This document shows, piece after piece, positions 44,761-56,299 of a stretch of DNA of 64,000 nucleotides (the stretch's first letter is position 1; the number at the start of each line of letters is the position of its first letter). This stretch comes from Elephas maximus indicus (lineage: Eukaryota; Chordata; Mammalia; Proboscidea; Elephantidae). Under the pieces are notes generated by a model that saw only the letters and a program-made list of their open reading frames with translations, was not told where the DNA came from and ran no database searches. The stretch lies in NCBI RefSeq assembly GCF_024166365.1, contig NC_064841.1, positions 29,752,001 through 29,816,000 on the forward strand, read 5' to 3'. A program made the position numbers and the translations under genes.

Positions 44761-46084
44761 TTTTTTTAAATTGTGCTTTAAGTGAAAGTTTACAATTCAA
44801 GTCAGTTTCTCATATAAAAACTTATACACACACTGTTAATGTGACCCTAGTTGCTCTCACTACAATGTGACAGCACACTCCTTCTCTCCACCCTGTATTT
44901 CCCATGTCCATTCAATCAGCTCCTGTCCCCCTCTGCCTTCTCCTCTTGCCTCCAGACAGGAGCTGCCCAGACAGTCTCATGTGTCTACTTGAGCTAAGAG
45001 GCACACTCCTCACCAGTATCATTTTATGTCTAATGGTCCAGTCTAATCTTTGTCTAAAAAGTTGGCTTCGGGAATGGTTTTAGTTTTGGGCTAAAAGAGA
45101 GTCCAGGGGCCCTGAACTCTGGGGTACTTCTAGTCTCAATCAGACCATTAAGTCTGGTCTTTTTACTATAATTTGAGGTCTGCATCCCACTTTCTCCTGC
45201 TCCATCAGGGATTCTCTGTTGTGTTCCTTGTCACGGCAGTCATTGGTGGTAGCCGGGCACCATCTAGTTCTTCCGGTCTCAGGCTGAATGAGTCTCTGGT
45301 TTATGTGGCCCTTTCTTTCTCTTGGGCTTATATTTTCCTTGTGTCTTTGGTGTTCTTCATTCTCCTTTGCTCCAGGGGGGTTGAGACCAATTGATGTATC
45401 TTAGATGGCTGCTTGCTAGCTTTTAAGCCCCCAGACCCCACTCACCAAAGTGGGATGCAGAACATTTCCTTAATACACTTTGTTATGCCAGTTGACATAG
45501 ATGTCCCCTGAAACAATGGTCCCCAGGCCCCTGCCCCTGCTACTCTGTCCCTTGAAGTGATTGGTTCTTTTCTGGAAACTCCTTAGTTTTTGGATTAGTC
45601 CAGTCGTACTGACTTCCTCTGTGTTGTGTGTAGCCCTTCCCTTCACCTAAAATAATTCTTGTCTACTAGTGAATTCCCCTCTCCCTCCCTCCCTACTCTC
45701 ATAACCATCAAAGAATGTTTTCTTCTGTGTTAAACCTTTTCTTGAGTTCTTATAATAGTGGTCGGATACAATATTTGCCCTTTTGCAACTAATTTCACTC
45801 AGCAAAATGCCTTCCAGATTCCTCCATGTTATGAGATGTTTCATGGATTCATCACTGTTCTTTATCATTGCATACTATTCCATTGTGTGAATATACCATA
45901 ATTTTTTTTATCCATTTATCTGTTGATGGGCACCTTGGTGGTTCCCATCTTTTGCTATTAAAAAACAGGGCTGCAATGAACATAGGTGTGCAGATGTCTA
46001 TTCATGTGAAGGTTCTTATTTCTCTAGGATATATTCCAAGGAGTGGGATTGCTGGATCATATGGTAGTTTTATTTCTAGTTTTT
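44761..46084 (-). mobile_element. L1 LINE 3' end, antisense, with 13-bp target-site duplication
   Basis: 3' UTR to about 45640, then ORF2 C-terminal remnant to 46084. The perfect repeat ctagttctgtttt at 44747-44759 and 46085-46097 marks the insertion, showing a comparatively young copy truncated in ORF2. Confidence 0.95.
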
Positions 46085-46104
46085 CTAGTTCTGTTTTGTC
46101 ACCT

Positions 46105-46370
46105 GTTCCTCTATACATAGGGAAGCATTATCACAAGTAGTTAAGTGTGTGGGTCTGCCTCTAGAGCCAAGATACTTGGGTTCAAGTCTCAACCCTGCCA
46201 TTTGCCTACTGTGTGATCTCATCCTCTGTGCCTCAGTTTTCTTGTGGGCATATTGGAAATAACGATAGGTCCTAATTTATGGGGCTATTTTGAGGTTTAA
46301 ATGCGTTAACACATTTAAAATGCGGTAGAGTGAGTGGTACATGGTGAGTCTCAAAAATGTTTACTATTAT
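46105..46370 (+). mobile_element. MIR, nearly full length
   Basis: ttgggttcaagtctcaaccc (46168-46187), ctactgtgtgatctc, gcctcagttttcttg and a diverged 3' end near 46350. Confidence 0.85.
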
Positions 46371-46533
46371 TGGAAACCCTGGTGGTGTAGTGGTTAATAG
46401 CTACGGCTGCTAACCATAAGGTCGGCAGTTCGAATTCACCAGGTGCTCCTTGGAAACTCTATGAGGCAGTTCTACTCTGTCCTATAGGGTCGATATGAGT
46501 CAAAATCTACTCAACGGCAATGGGTTTTTATTA
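46371..46533 (+). mobile_element. AfroSINE-type SINE, short form
   Basis: Head ctggtggtgtagtgg, B box gttcgaattc, tail caacggcaatgggtt. Sits directly after a MIR. Confidence 0.9.
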
Positions 46534-46904
46534 TTATTACATTACAATAAATGTACAGAGTGAATCCTTTTGCTGGTATAATACTGTAAATTTAGAAATG
46601 TTTGGGGAACATTTTCCCATACCTGAAAATATGTTTTATGGTTGTTAGTATTTCATCTTATGGATGCACCATAATCTACTGCATCAGTCCCTCCATTAGA
46701 TATTTAGATTCTTTCTAAATTTTTGCTGTTAAGAATACTGTGACAACTTTGTTCATCTTTGTTCTCTTAGAATAATTGTAATTTCTCATCAGTTTCAAGG
46801 ATATGTGCATTTTTAATTACTTTGATATGTATATTTTACACATATATATATTTAATTGGCCACCAGAGATAAACCAATTCACATTCATACTTGTAGAGAC
46901 TATA
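46534..46904 (-). mobile_element. old L1-like remnant
   Basis: tttcatcttatggatgcacc (46650-46669) and ctgttaagaatactgtgac fit decayed L1 3' text. Confidence 0.45.
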
Positions 46905-47336
46905 TTGATTTTTATAGTGTTACCCTGACTATACTACGCTCAAGATGGAGTCACTTATGCTAAACCCCATGTCAGCAAACTGTAACCTAGCTAGTTTCCA
47001 TTTCCTGTAAATATTCAAACTTCCTAGGAGCTGAAACTCAAGTTACCAATTGACTCTCCCTGAAATGGAAACCTAAGCCAGCCAATTGGAACCTGCCTAC
47101 TCAGTTTAACCAAGTTCAGAATTTCCCCTTGATCCCAAATAAGGAAACAACAACAACAACAACAACAAAATGCCAGCCAGCCAATCTGAAATTTGAGCAG
47201 TAAAGCTTCCTTGTTCCTGTGTGCCTGTGCTTACAAAAATCCTTCCACTTTGCACCATGCTTGGAAGATCTTGTCTGACTTCCAGACCAGATGTTCCCTG
47301 ATTCATGAACTGAAAAATAAAGCTTATGAGTTCATT
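46905..47336 (+). mobile_element. possible ERV1-type solo LTR
   Basis: About 430 bp with ctcaagatggagtcac near 46941 and aataaagcttatgag near 47317, as in class I LTRs. A (CAA)n run at 47146-47168 interrupts it. Confidence 0.5.
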
Positions 47337-47411
47337 AAAAAAAAAAAAAAAAAACTAAACTAAACCTGTTTCCATCGAGTTGATTCCTACTCATAATGGC
47401 CCTATAGTTCA
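47337..47411 (-). mobile_element. AfroSINE-type tail fragment
   Basis: A-run and aaactaaacctg followed by the tail complement; truncated after ggccctatag. Confidence 0.7.
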
Positions 47412-47454
47412 TCCATAAAGTTAATATTGTGGAAATTTTAATTTTTGACAATAG

Positions 47455-48126
47455 TTACTATGATGGTTAAGATTGTGTGTCAACTTGGCTGGGCCATGAT
47501 TCTTTGTTTAGGCAGTTGTATAATGTTGTGATCACTTCCCTGTTGAAATTTGACATGTGATCACCCCCATGATGGAATCTGCTGAGTCATACTGGTGGGG
47601 GTGGGGCCTTTGGTGGCTCACTGTCCCTTCAGCCTTCATCTCCCTGCCCTCTGCCACCTCCTTCCTTACTGCTCACCTTCCCAAAGTTGTTGGCTTGTTT
47701 TGGATTCAGCAGCTGTCTCTTGTCTGACCTCTGGTTCTTGGGACTTGACCTAGCAGCTTACCTGCCTATCTTGGGATTTGTAGATCTTCACAGCCTGCGA
47801 GCAAGAGCCCTGCTCCTTGACCTGCCGATCTTGGGTTTGCCAGTCCCTGCAACTGTATGAATCAGGAGAAACCTTGCAGTCTTGCCTGCCAACCCTGGGA
47901 TTCCTTAACTGTCACAACCTGTGGGTGGAAGCCCTACTCTCCAACCTATTGATCTTGAGCTCACCAGCTTCTGTGGCTCTGTGAATTGGGAGAGGCCCCT
48001 ATCCTGATCCAAGGACTTGGGATATTCCAATTTCTACAGCTGCGTGAGCTGTTTCCTTGATATAAATCTCTACGTATTTATACATTTTACTGGTTTTGCT
48101 TCTCTAAAGAACCCAGCCTAAGACAG
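47455..48126 (+). mobile_element. MaLR LTR (MLT1/MST-like)
   Basis: gatggttaagattgtgtgtc at the start and ttgcttctctaaagaaccca then gcctaagacag at the end. The interior repeats phrases such as gatcttggg at about 45-55 bp spacing (47770, 47830), suggesting internal duplication. Confidence 0.75.
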
Positions 48127-48339
48127 TTACCAAGCACATTTTAGTCTGCGTGTCAGCATTGTCCCTCTTCTACTGCTTTAACATATTAACCATGTCTGTA
48201 CATTTATCAAACACTCCTCACATAGAAAACCAACTTGGACTAATTCAGTCACCCGAATCATTGCTATTATTCCAAATGTTTTGTTCCTCCACATTTCCTT
48301 TGTCTTTAAGCTTTATTCAACTTCTTATCTTCTCCCTAG
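48127..48339. other. unique spacer
   Basis: Nothing recognised. Confidence 0.3.
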
Positions 48340-48545
48340 GAATCCCTGGGTGGTTCAAACGGTTAATTAGCTTGTCTGTTAACCTAAATGTTGGAGATTC
48401 AAGTCTACCCAGAGGCACCTCAGAAGAAAGGCCTGACAATCTAACTCCCCCATAACCAGCCATTGAAAACCCTACGGAGCACAGTTCCACTCTGACACAC
48501 TTGGCATTGCCATGAGTTGGAATCAACTTGAAGGCAACTGGTTAG
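48340..48545 (+). mobile_element. AfroSINE-type SINE, GATCTAC form
   Basis: Complete, aggaatccctgggtgg to gcaactggtta. Confidence 0.85.
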
Positions 48546-49200
48546 TCTTTTTCTTACTCCTTACTTCTTGCACTCTGTTGCATGTCTGTCTCTCCAGAAA
48601 GGTTGACAGAAAACCTAACTTCAGGGATTTTCCTCAGACATGTCAGCACCAGAGTTCTTGGAAGCTTAAGGTCACTGCAGCACAAAGATTTGATCTCCCT
48701 TTAAACCAGATGACATATAAGAGGAATAGAAAAGAAGGCTTTTAATGACAGCTGAGACAGAAAACCATAAAATAATGATGAAATAGGCAAAAAAAAAAAA
48801 AGGCAGTTAGAAGAAACCTTTATTATGGGGCATGATTTTAAGGTAGTGATCTTGTATGAGGAGATTCTTTATATATTGAAATAAAAACATATTCAAGATG
48901 CATTGGTACGTGGAAAAAGCAATGCATGGTACAGTGCGTATTGAATGTTCCCATTTGTGTAAAAAAAATAGGGAATAAGTATATACATGTATTGCTTGTT
49001 TATGCATAAAATATATCTAAAATGATACAAAAGACTGACAGTCCTGATTACTCCCAGAGAGGAAAACTGGGTAGTGGAGAACAAGGATATGAAAAGATTC
49101 TTTTCACAGTCTATCCTTTTGTACCTTTTGCATTTTGAACTACACAAATGGATTGTCTGTTCAAAAGTGGATAAGTAAAATCTAATAAAACTTTTTTCTC
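48546..49200. other. intergenic, nothing recognised
   Basis: AT-rich unique sequence with an A-run at 48790-48801. Confidence 0.4.
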
Positions 49201-49209
49201 ATAACTGAA

Positions 49210-49985
49210 TATGTTGTATTACTCCTTCACTCTGTCCTAGTGAATACACTAGACTGACACTGTGCTAGAAATGAAAGCAAGAATTTTATTGAAGGAAAAA
49301 AGATCAAAATCATTCTGCGAAATGGAGAGACACACGGGCAGTCAAACGAGAGGCTATAGCTCATGCTCTATCTTGCAGGGACAGCAGTGAGTTATTTATC
49401 AGACACAGCAACAAAGGCAAAGTGGATTTACATAAAGGGGGGCGGGGTACCAGGGAAGGAAAGAAAATTTACAAGGGATCGTCAAATTACAAACTTGCCT
49501 AACATGAATTTCTAGCCTAACATCAATCTCTTATTTCCTGATACAAATTGACTAAGGCAATATTTCTAAAGCAAGCTGTGTAAATGTTCCTGATGTGGGA
49601 GGTTAGTGATTAATTGTAGGCTGGGTTAACCCTAGTTGGAGTCCTTAAATGTAAAAGTCAACCATTTGGTTAGGAAGGAGATTAGATCAGCTCCAACTTG
49701 AAGCCTTTTGAAATGTAAACATTGCCCACAGCTAAAAGGGAGTGAGTTAGGGCCTAGGCATTTACTGAGGGCAGTTAAGATAGAAAGATTATTTATGATA
49801 ATCTAAGGCCTGAATCTCTACACTCTTTGTGTCACAAGTAATTAGAACTTTCACAGGAAGACAGCTTGTTTTTTGTAGAAGGCAGAGGCAGGCTTCAAAC
49901 CTAGTTGCAGCTTAATTTAAAATGGAGTTTCAGTTTAGGTCCGAGATTAACCATTTCAATCATGCCAAGCAACCCCATTTTTAAG
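49210..49985 (-). mobile_element. possible LTR or other long repeat, antisense
   Basis: gcaagaattttattgaagg (49280-49298) looks like the complement of an LTR polyadenylation region. The rest is unplaced, so this call is weak. Confidence 0.3.
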
Positions 49986-50098
49986 GTTTGCTTATTCAAT
50001 GTATGTAATGGTGCATTTCTTTTTTAGAACCCATTTCCTGCCTTTATCCTAAATGGTCCTACTAACATACACAATAAAGGACCCCAGAGACTAAAAGG

Positions 50099-50260
50099 GA
50101 GATCTGGTGGCACAATGGTTAAAAGCTCAGGCTACTAACCAAAAGGTTGGCAGTTTGAATCCATCAGCTGCCCTTGGAAACCCTATGGGACAGTTCTACT
50201 CTGTCCTACAGAGTCACTGTGAGTTGGAATTGACTCAGTGGCAATGGGTTTGGTTTGTTT
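50099..50260 (+). mobile_element. AfroSINE-type SINE, short form
   Basis: Head ctggtggcacaatgg, B box gtttgaatcc, tail gtggcaatgggtttgg. Confidence 0.9.
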
Positions 50261-50394
50261 GTTTATTTTTGAGATTAACAGACATCTTTTGAGGAAACTT
50301 TAGTAGTAAATTTCAATAGCCCACAGGGTGAATGTGACAAATCTCTGTATCGTATAAAATCCTTCCATGTTATCTTCATTTTCATTTTACCTAT

Positions 50395-50815
50395 TATCAT
50401 ATGCTGAATTGTGTCTCCCCAAAATGCCTGTCAACTTGTCTAGGCCATGATTTCCAGTGTTGTATGATTTCTACCATTTTGTCATCTGATGTGATTTCCC
50501 TATGTGTTGTAAATCCTATCACAATGATGTAATGAGATGGATTAGTGGCAGTTATATTGACGAGATCTACAAGATTAGATAGTGTCTTAAGCCAATCTCT
50601 TTTGAGATATAAAAGAAAGAGGCAAACAGAGAGCCATGGGGCCCTCCTACCACCAAGAAAGCAGTGCCAGGAGCAGAGCGCATCCTTTGGACCTGGGGTT
50701 CCTGCACAGAGAAGCTCCTAGTCCAGGGGAAGACTGATGACAAGGACCCTCCCCCGGAGCTGACAGAGAAAGACTTTCCCTGGAGCTGACACCCTAAGTT
50801 TGGACTTGTAGCCTT
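50395..50815 (+). mobile_element. MaLR-like LTR, 3'-truncated, same family as 22696
   Basis: Shares gtcaacttg.ctaggccatg, gcagagcgcatcctttggac and ggacttgtagcct with the LTR at 22696-23278, then stops before the terminus. Confidence 0.7.
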
Positions 50816-51520
50816 CTTTCATCCTCTTTCTCTCTTCCACCTTCTCTTTCTTTCTTTTGCTTTTTCTCTCCTCTTTTTTTTTTTTGAAAGAGGTAACTCA
50901 TTATGTCTGGACTGCCCACAGCTGCAGATTATAAAAATATTTTGGCTTTTATTTATATATATTTTTAAAGTGCTTTAATAAAATATAACCCAAAATGATT
51001 CACTTGGTCAAATGGTCTTTACTGCAAAGAAAACAAACACTTTATGAAAACAACATCTATAAGCCTCCTATCTTTTATCTTTACTATTTTCTCTAAGTCT
51101 GGCATGAAACAGACACACATCAGCCTCCACAGGGGGTTAAATAGAGAACCAGCCAAACATCACAGAAAGTCGTCCAGAATTTTGACGACTTCCATCCCCT
51201 GACTCTGATGCACAGTGCCTGGCTCGTGCTGTAGAGCCCATGATGTTCTGCCTGCTATAGAGACAGCAGTGTGTTCCAGGGACAGCATCCCCTCAACCCC
51301 AGCACAAGATGCACACATCTCAGAACAAGGCTCTCTCCTCTTTGTAGAAAGAACTGAACACAAATAGCTCATTCAACATCCCCATCTGAGTCCATTTCTG
51401 TTCTATCTTACAGTAGGGTCTTAGCTCTGTTAAAACAAAAACCATATTAAGGCGATAGTAGAAATCGATTGAAGTTTATTTAATATGTGATTTGCAAACT
51501 GGGGTAACATTTTGATTAAC
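50816..51520. other. intergenic, nothing recognised
   Basis: Begins with a CT-rich tract (50816-50885), then unique sequence. Confidence 0.4.
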
Positions 51521-51521
51521 A

Positions 51522-51689
51522 AAAAAAACCCAAACCCACTGCCGTTGAATCGATTCCAACTCATAGTGACCCTATAGGACAGAGTAGAACTGCCTGATAG
51601 AGTTTCCAAGGAGCACCTGGTGGATTCCAACTGGTGACCTCTATGGTTAGTAGCGGTAGCACTTACTATGCCAACCACCAGGGTTTCCA
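51522..51689 (-). mobile_element. AfroSINE-type SINE, short form
   Basis: Complete antisense copy with aaacccaaaccc tail complement and caccagggtttcc head complement. Confidence 0.9.
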
Positions 51690-52093
51690 CATTTCTGACT
51701 AGGGAGTCGTAAATGTTCCGAAGATGAAAAAACTTCCCGAACTTCTTATACCCTATCTTATCGAGATTGCTGTGGAAAAGGGCTAGACCAATGTTTATAT
51801 AACATTACCCTAAAGAACAGCTCTAGCCTGATCCTGGAGTTTCTGTTCCTGGAAACTGACTGCACATAGATAATTCTTCAAAAGAACCCAATGCCTAAGG
51901 CAAAATGTCTTCACTGATTTACCTAGATCATTGTTTAACTCAAAGGCAACTTTTAGAGACCAGTTTTCTGAAGGCTGGAGGTTCAAAAGAAGATCTCAGG
52001 GAAATGGCCTGGGTGGTCACCCCAACTCCATGAACTCCAGAAATCTGGATTCCAGAAGAATTGAAACAGTTTCTCAGCTCCCACTTTGTTTTA
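51690..52093. other. intergenic, unnamed repeat possible
   Basis: 51840-51945 resembles 27960-28045; family unknown. Confidence 0.35.
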
Positions 52094-52244
52094 GGAAACC
52101 TGGTAGCATAGTGGTTAAGAGCTACGTGTGCTAACCAAAAGGTTGGCAGTTCGAATCCAGCAGGTGCTCCTTGGAAACTCTCTGGGGCAGTTCTACCGTC
52201 CTATAGGGTCACTATGAGTCAAAATTGACTTGATGGCAACAGGA
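52094..52244 (+). mobile_element. AfroSINE-type SINE, short form
   Basis: ggaaacctggtagcatagtg to gatggcaacagg, with a 4-5 base loss in ctctgtcc. Confidence 0.9.
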
Positions 52245-52815
52245 TGGACGACCTTGTTTTAGTGTGTTTGTTTGTGTTGTTTGTTTTAGGTCAGCTTTAA
52301 GCATCTGCTTCAGCCCACTTGCTTAATTCACTAAGCTCTTATTTCTTTATATTATCAAACTTAGGGAAGGAAGGGAAATCAACAGATTGGGACCCCTGCA
52401 TTTAGAGGTCAGGCTGAGGCTGGGGCTGAAGCCCTAGTTTTTAGGTATTCAGATCTCAGAGAAAGAAACGTTTGGAGTCCTGAACTCTATTGAAGACCAG
52501 AAAGTAGCATTTAAATCCAGAGAGGTTTTACATAGGTGGAAAAATTGTAAGGAGGCACATAAAAATTTTTTTTTAAGGAGACAAAAATTGTTAGGAGATA
52601 CAGATAATAGTTGTTTTGAGTGGGGTTTTGGGTGATTCCTATATTTTTCTTTATAACTCTTTGTACTATTTAAATTTCCTACTGTGAACTTGAGTCGGAT
52701 TCTACGCAACGGCACTGGGGTTTACTGTGAACTTCCTACTGAGTAAAACTGTAAGCTTGAATAACTTGTGTTATCTCTTGGAATCTCATTTAAAAAAATT
52801 TTTTTAATTGGAGAC
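52245..52815. other. intergenic with a tiny SINE tail scrap
   Basis: gagtcggattctacgcaacg (52691 on) is an isolated AfroSINE-like tail; the rest is unique. Confidence 0.4.
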
Positions 52816-52915
52816 AAGAGTAAAAATTCCTAGGGCCTTTGAGAGGGTGAAATGAAATACTAAGTATATAGCGCCTGACATGTAGTTGCTGCTCAATAGA
52901 TCTAGCAGGGTCACC
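52816..52915 (+). mobile_element. MIR 3' part
   Basis: agggtgaaatgaaatac then gcgcctgacatgtagttgct, a MIR-like end. Confidence 0.6.
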
Positions 52916-53034
52916 ATGGTATTTTTCTTCTTTATGTCCCCTTTCATTACAGGGTCAACTGTTTGAATTAGGACCAGCTATTTTTTTTTTTTTTTTTAGG
53001 AGGGTTACTTCAGTGATAGAAGATCTAGCTACAA

Positions 53035-53178
53035 CTCGTAGTTCTCAAATTTTAATGTGCATCAGAACAAAGTGGGGAGCTTGTTGAAAATGGAGTTTCT
53101 GATTCAGGATGCCTGGGGTGGGGCCTGAGAATCTGCATTTTTAATAAACTCCCAGGGACCACACTTTGAAAACCATGG
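53035..53178. mobile_element. MER5-like hAT element
   Basis: gttctcaaattttaatgtgc to gaccacactttgaaaacca shows MER5 text with terminal inverted-like ends. Confidence 0.8.
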
Positions 53179-53999
53179 ATCTACACAATAAAGGTCAATT
53201 TCAATTTATTTTAACTATAGATATCTGGTCTCCTCTCCATCTCTTTTCTCTGTACTCCCCCTCCTCTTCCACTTCTACTCCCTCCCCCATCCCATATTTG
53301 GAGGTTACAGAAACTATCAAACTGTATTTCTTACCTCTGTATTTTTTGTCAAGAGCTCTAGTCTCTTCTATGTCAAGAAACCAGGAGGGAGCACAAATGT
53401 TTTGCTTTAAGTATCTTGTTTCCCTCAGATACCAAAAGAAAAAGAAACAAGCATTCTCTGGGACATTTACTAATCTGAACTGATATCGTCTACTAATAAT
53501 AGAAAGACAGACTCTTTGATGACTAATGCTTTAAAAAACTGGAAACTCTATAGGCTCCCTGCTGCCAGGGAATATTTTTGACATTTAGGGCTTGTTTAAT
53601 CTTTTATCAATATAAATATTTGAAAAATAAAATGGTTAGGAAAATGGCTAAGGAAAACATTTCAGGCAAGTGTTTAGAAGGGCAGGCCATGCTCAGCCTG
53701 AGGCCTAGAAGAGCTCTGCCTTCCTTCTCTTTCTGAACGCTCTAGCTTAGGGATTCTCTCTGCCTGGGACCCACGAATCCCCTGAAGTTGAATGTAAAAT
53801 GCTGTGTTTGCTTAGCTTATATGCAGTTTTCTGGGAAGAGGGTCCATGGAGTTCAACAGATTCTCTAAGGGATTTTGACTCCAAAGAGATTAAGAAATAC
53901 CGCCATGGGGACTTGTTTGGCCAAAAGCCAAACATTAATTTCTTGATGATGAAAACAAGTTCCCACCATGAGAGAAAGGGTCTATGAGTGGATTGCACT
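53179..53999. other. intergenic, nothing recognised
   Basis: Contains CT-rich sequence near 53230-53295; no gene. Confidence 0.4.
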
Positions 54000-54150
54000 C
54001 TACCAATGAACTCTCTCAGTGAACCACTGATTTAACCTTTCTTATCTTTAGTTCTCTCGTCTGTCACATAGAGATAATAGAAATACTTACCCAGCCAATT
54101 TGTTGCCAAGTTTAATGAGATGTATCCGGCCTGGGGTGGATGGTAAGTAA
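54000..54150 (+). mobile_element. MIR remnant
   Basis: gatttaacctttcttatcttt, ctcgtctgtcacatagagat and a diverged end. Confidence 0.55.
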
Positions 54151-54879
54151 ATGGTATCCAGTTTCTCACCCTGTGTAGTGTTTAGTACTGTGTAGTGATT
54201 ACTACACAAGCACTGGAAGCAAAAGTCTTTGTCATGTCTTCAGCTCCAACCAAAGGATCAGCAGCCTCCTTATGTGAAGCAGAGATTGTTACCCTCATTT
54301 TACTGTGATGAAACTGAGGCTCATTTCTGAAAGGATTTAGGGATGGGTTATTATTTTAGGTCACATTTATGTATTGGAGCCATATTTTGTACCAGTAAAA
54401 TAGCATCATATCATTACAAAAGTATATCAATATTTCATCTCTGTGTTTTGCAGGGAACATCACGATTTTCAAGCGCTCAGCCTCTCAAATAGGTCTGAGA
54501 AGCACTGGCCAAAAAGGTATTTTGGAAAATAGCCTGGCAGAGGCTGGGGACCTCAAGAGTCAAGTTCTAAGTTCTGTGCTCTACCTTCTGAACAAGTGGG
54601 TGGCTAGGAGGACACTTGTCCTGCCTGGACCATGCTCCATAGAAAGTAGTTTTGTACTTGGCTAAGAAAGTGAAAATATAATATATACTCATACACAGGA
54701 CAACAGCACACACATACCACTTAAAATATTTTTTCCCCCCTGAGGAGAGGTGAGAACAAACAGGCTCCAAATTAAGATACTATTTTAACTTAACTTCCAC
54801 TGTTGACGTTGATAATGCTCAGCAGGGTGATTACTATTACTATCTGGTAATGAGTCTCCTGTATTTATATAGTTCCTTC

Positions 54880-55005
54880 TTTTAGCTTGTTAGAAATGCA
54901 GAATTGCAGATGCACCTCAGACCTCCAGAATCTAAACATGCATTTAAATAAGATCCTCAGGTGATTTGGATGTACATCAAAGTCTGAGAAACATTTGTTT
55001 AGGTA
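54880..55005. mobile_element. MER5-like hAT element
   Basis: agcttgttagaaatgcagaa and ctcaggtgatttggatg then gtctgagaaacat. Confidence 0.8.
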
Positions 55006-55435
55006 GCCAGAACCTTTCTGCTGGAGCGTGAGCACATTTCCAGGACGCAGAGGTGGTTTTCTTCACTGAGCCAGTGAGAGGCAGTACCAGGCGTTTCTCT
55101 CAACACTCTGGAGCCTCATTCTCATTCTTCTCCCTTTGTGGCTTTGGGCTCATTGCTGCCTGAGAGGATGAGCCCCACTTTGACCAGGGTTAATTGACAC
55201 CATCTCCTGAAAAACCCAGAGTCAGAAGAAGTCGAATCCTCCATTTCAAAAGGATTCTTCTGACTCAGCATTCACGGGCCAAGTGTAAAGGCTGCACACC
55301 CCCAACTGCAAAACTTCTAGAGGAAGTTTTAAGAGGTTTAAAATGAAACAAACAAACAAACAAAATTGCTGCTGAGTACTCTAACTCATAATTACTAAGA
55401 ACATGCTGGAAAAAAGGAGAGATTAGGCAGTGATG
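55006..55435. other. intergenic flank of the provirus
   Basis: Unique, with (AAAC)n at 55347-55364. Confidence 0.4.
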
Positions 55436-55875
55436 AGTATAAGGCAGAATTCCCCAGGATGTGGAGAATTCCACTGCCTCAAGCAGTTTTGCCTCAGAAT
55501 CCTGCTTTCTTTGCTTGGCTACTCCCCTCCCCTGCCACAGCTTTGCACTAGAATCTTGTTTCCTTTGCTTGTCATACCTTGCAATTTTACATTAAAATCC
55601 TGGTAATGCAGGAAGATGTGTAAACCCCATCGTATTTGTGTAGTATAATCAAGAATGTTGTTGATGTAACTTGCATGAACTTCCTAGTTGTAAACCCCTT
55701 AAAAGTAACCTTTCCTTTTACCCTCACAGAGCGATCTTGGCAGCAGCAGCTCTGACTGCCTCCTTTCCTTGCACAACGAAATAAAGGTGCTTTTTCTGCT
55801 CTCCCATCTCAGTCTCTCGTTTATTGGCCAATAGGAGTCACTCTGAGCAGAACCTGGGGTTTCCACCCAGTAACA
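55436..55875 (+). repeat. 5' LTR of the provirus
   Basis: Contains cttaaaagtaacc at about 55697-55709 (TATA-like region), aataaa at 55779-55784, and ends gtttccacccagtaaca. Confidence 0.8.
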
Positions 55876-56061
55876 TTTCTAGAGAGCCAGCCAGGAGTCA
55901 TCCACTTGGTTCCTGAGATGTACTGGACAACAGACCAACCCCGATGTCTGGTGTTACCAGATTTCTCCTGGAGACCTTGGAGCAGCTCTGGAAGCTGATC
56001 TACTTTGGACCAATGTTGACTCTATGTGGGGCATGAAATGCATCTGATTGTTTAGTAGGTA

Positions 56062-56211
56062 CCTAAGTAAGGCCTTAGAAGAGTCCCAAGAAGTGGGAGG
56101 AATTGACCATTGAGGCATTAGGTATCTGAGGTTATTTGGTAAATAACAGGGTAATTCCTAGGTAAGGCCTTAGAAGAATACCAAGAAGCAGGAGGAATTC
56201 ACCGTTGAGGG
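56062..56211 (+). repeat. 95-bp-period direct repeat in proviral leader
   Basis: aaggccttagaaga then aggaggaatt-like text occurs at 56062-56116 and again at 56157-56211. Confidence 0.85.
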
Positions 56212-56265
56212 AGTAAAAGGCTCTAGGTACCTATTACTATGTTGGTGCACTAGATTAAGTTGTAT

Positions 56266-56290
56266 GAGTGTGTGTGCGTGTGTGTGTGTC
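56266..56290. repeat. GT microsatellite
   Basis: (TG)n within the proviral leader. Confidence 0.8.
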
Positions 56291-56299
56291 TGGAGAATG

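Noticed and set aside
53747..53998. 83-codon minus-strand frame with overlapping plus-strand frame
   Set aside because: Short, no conserved motif and both strands open, as expected by chance.
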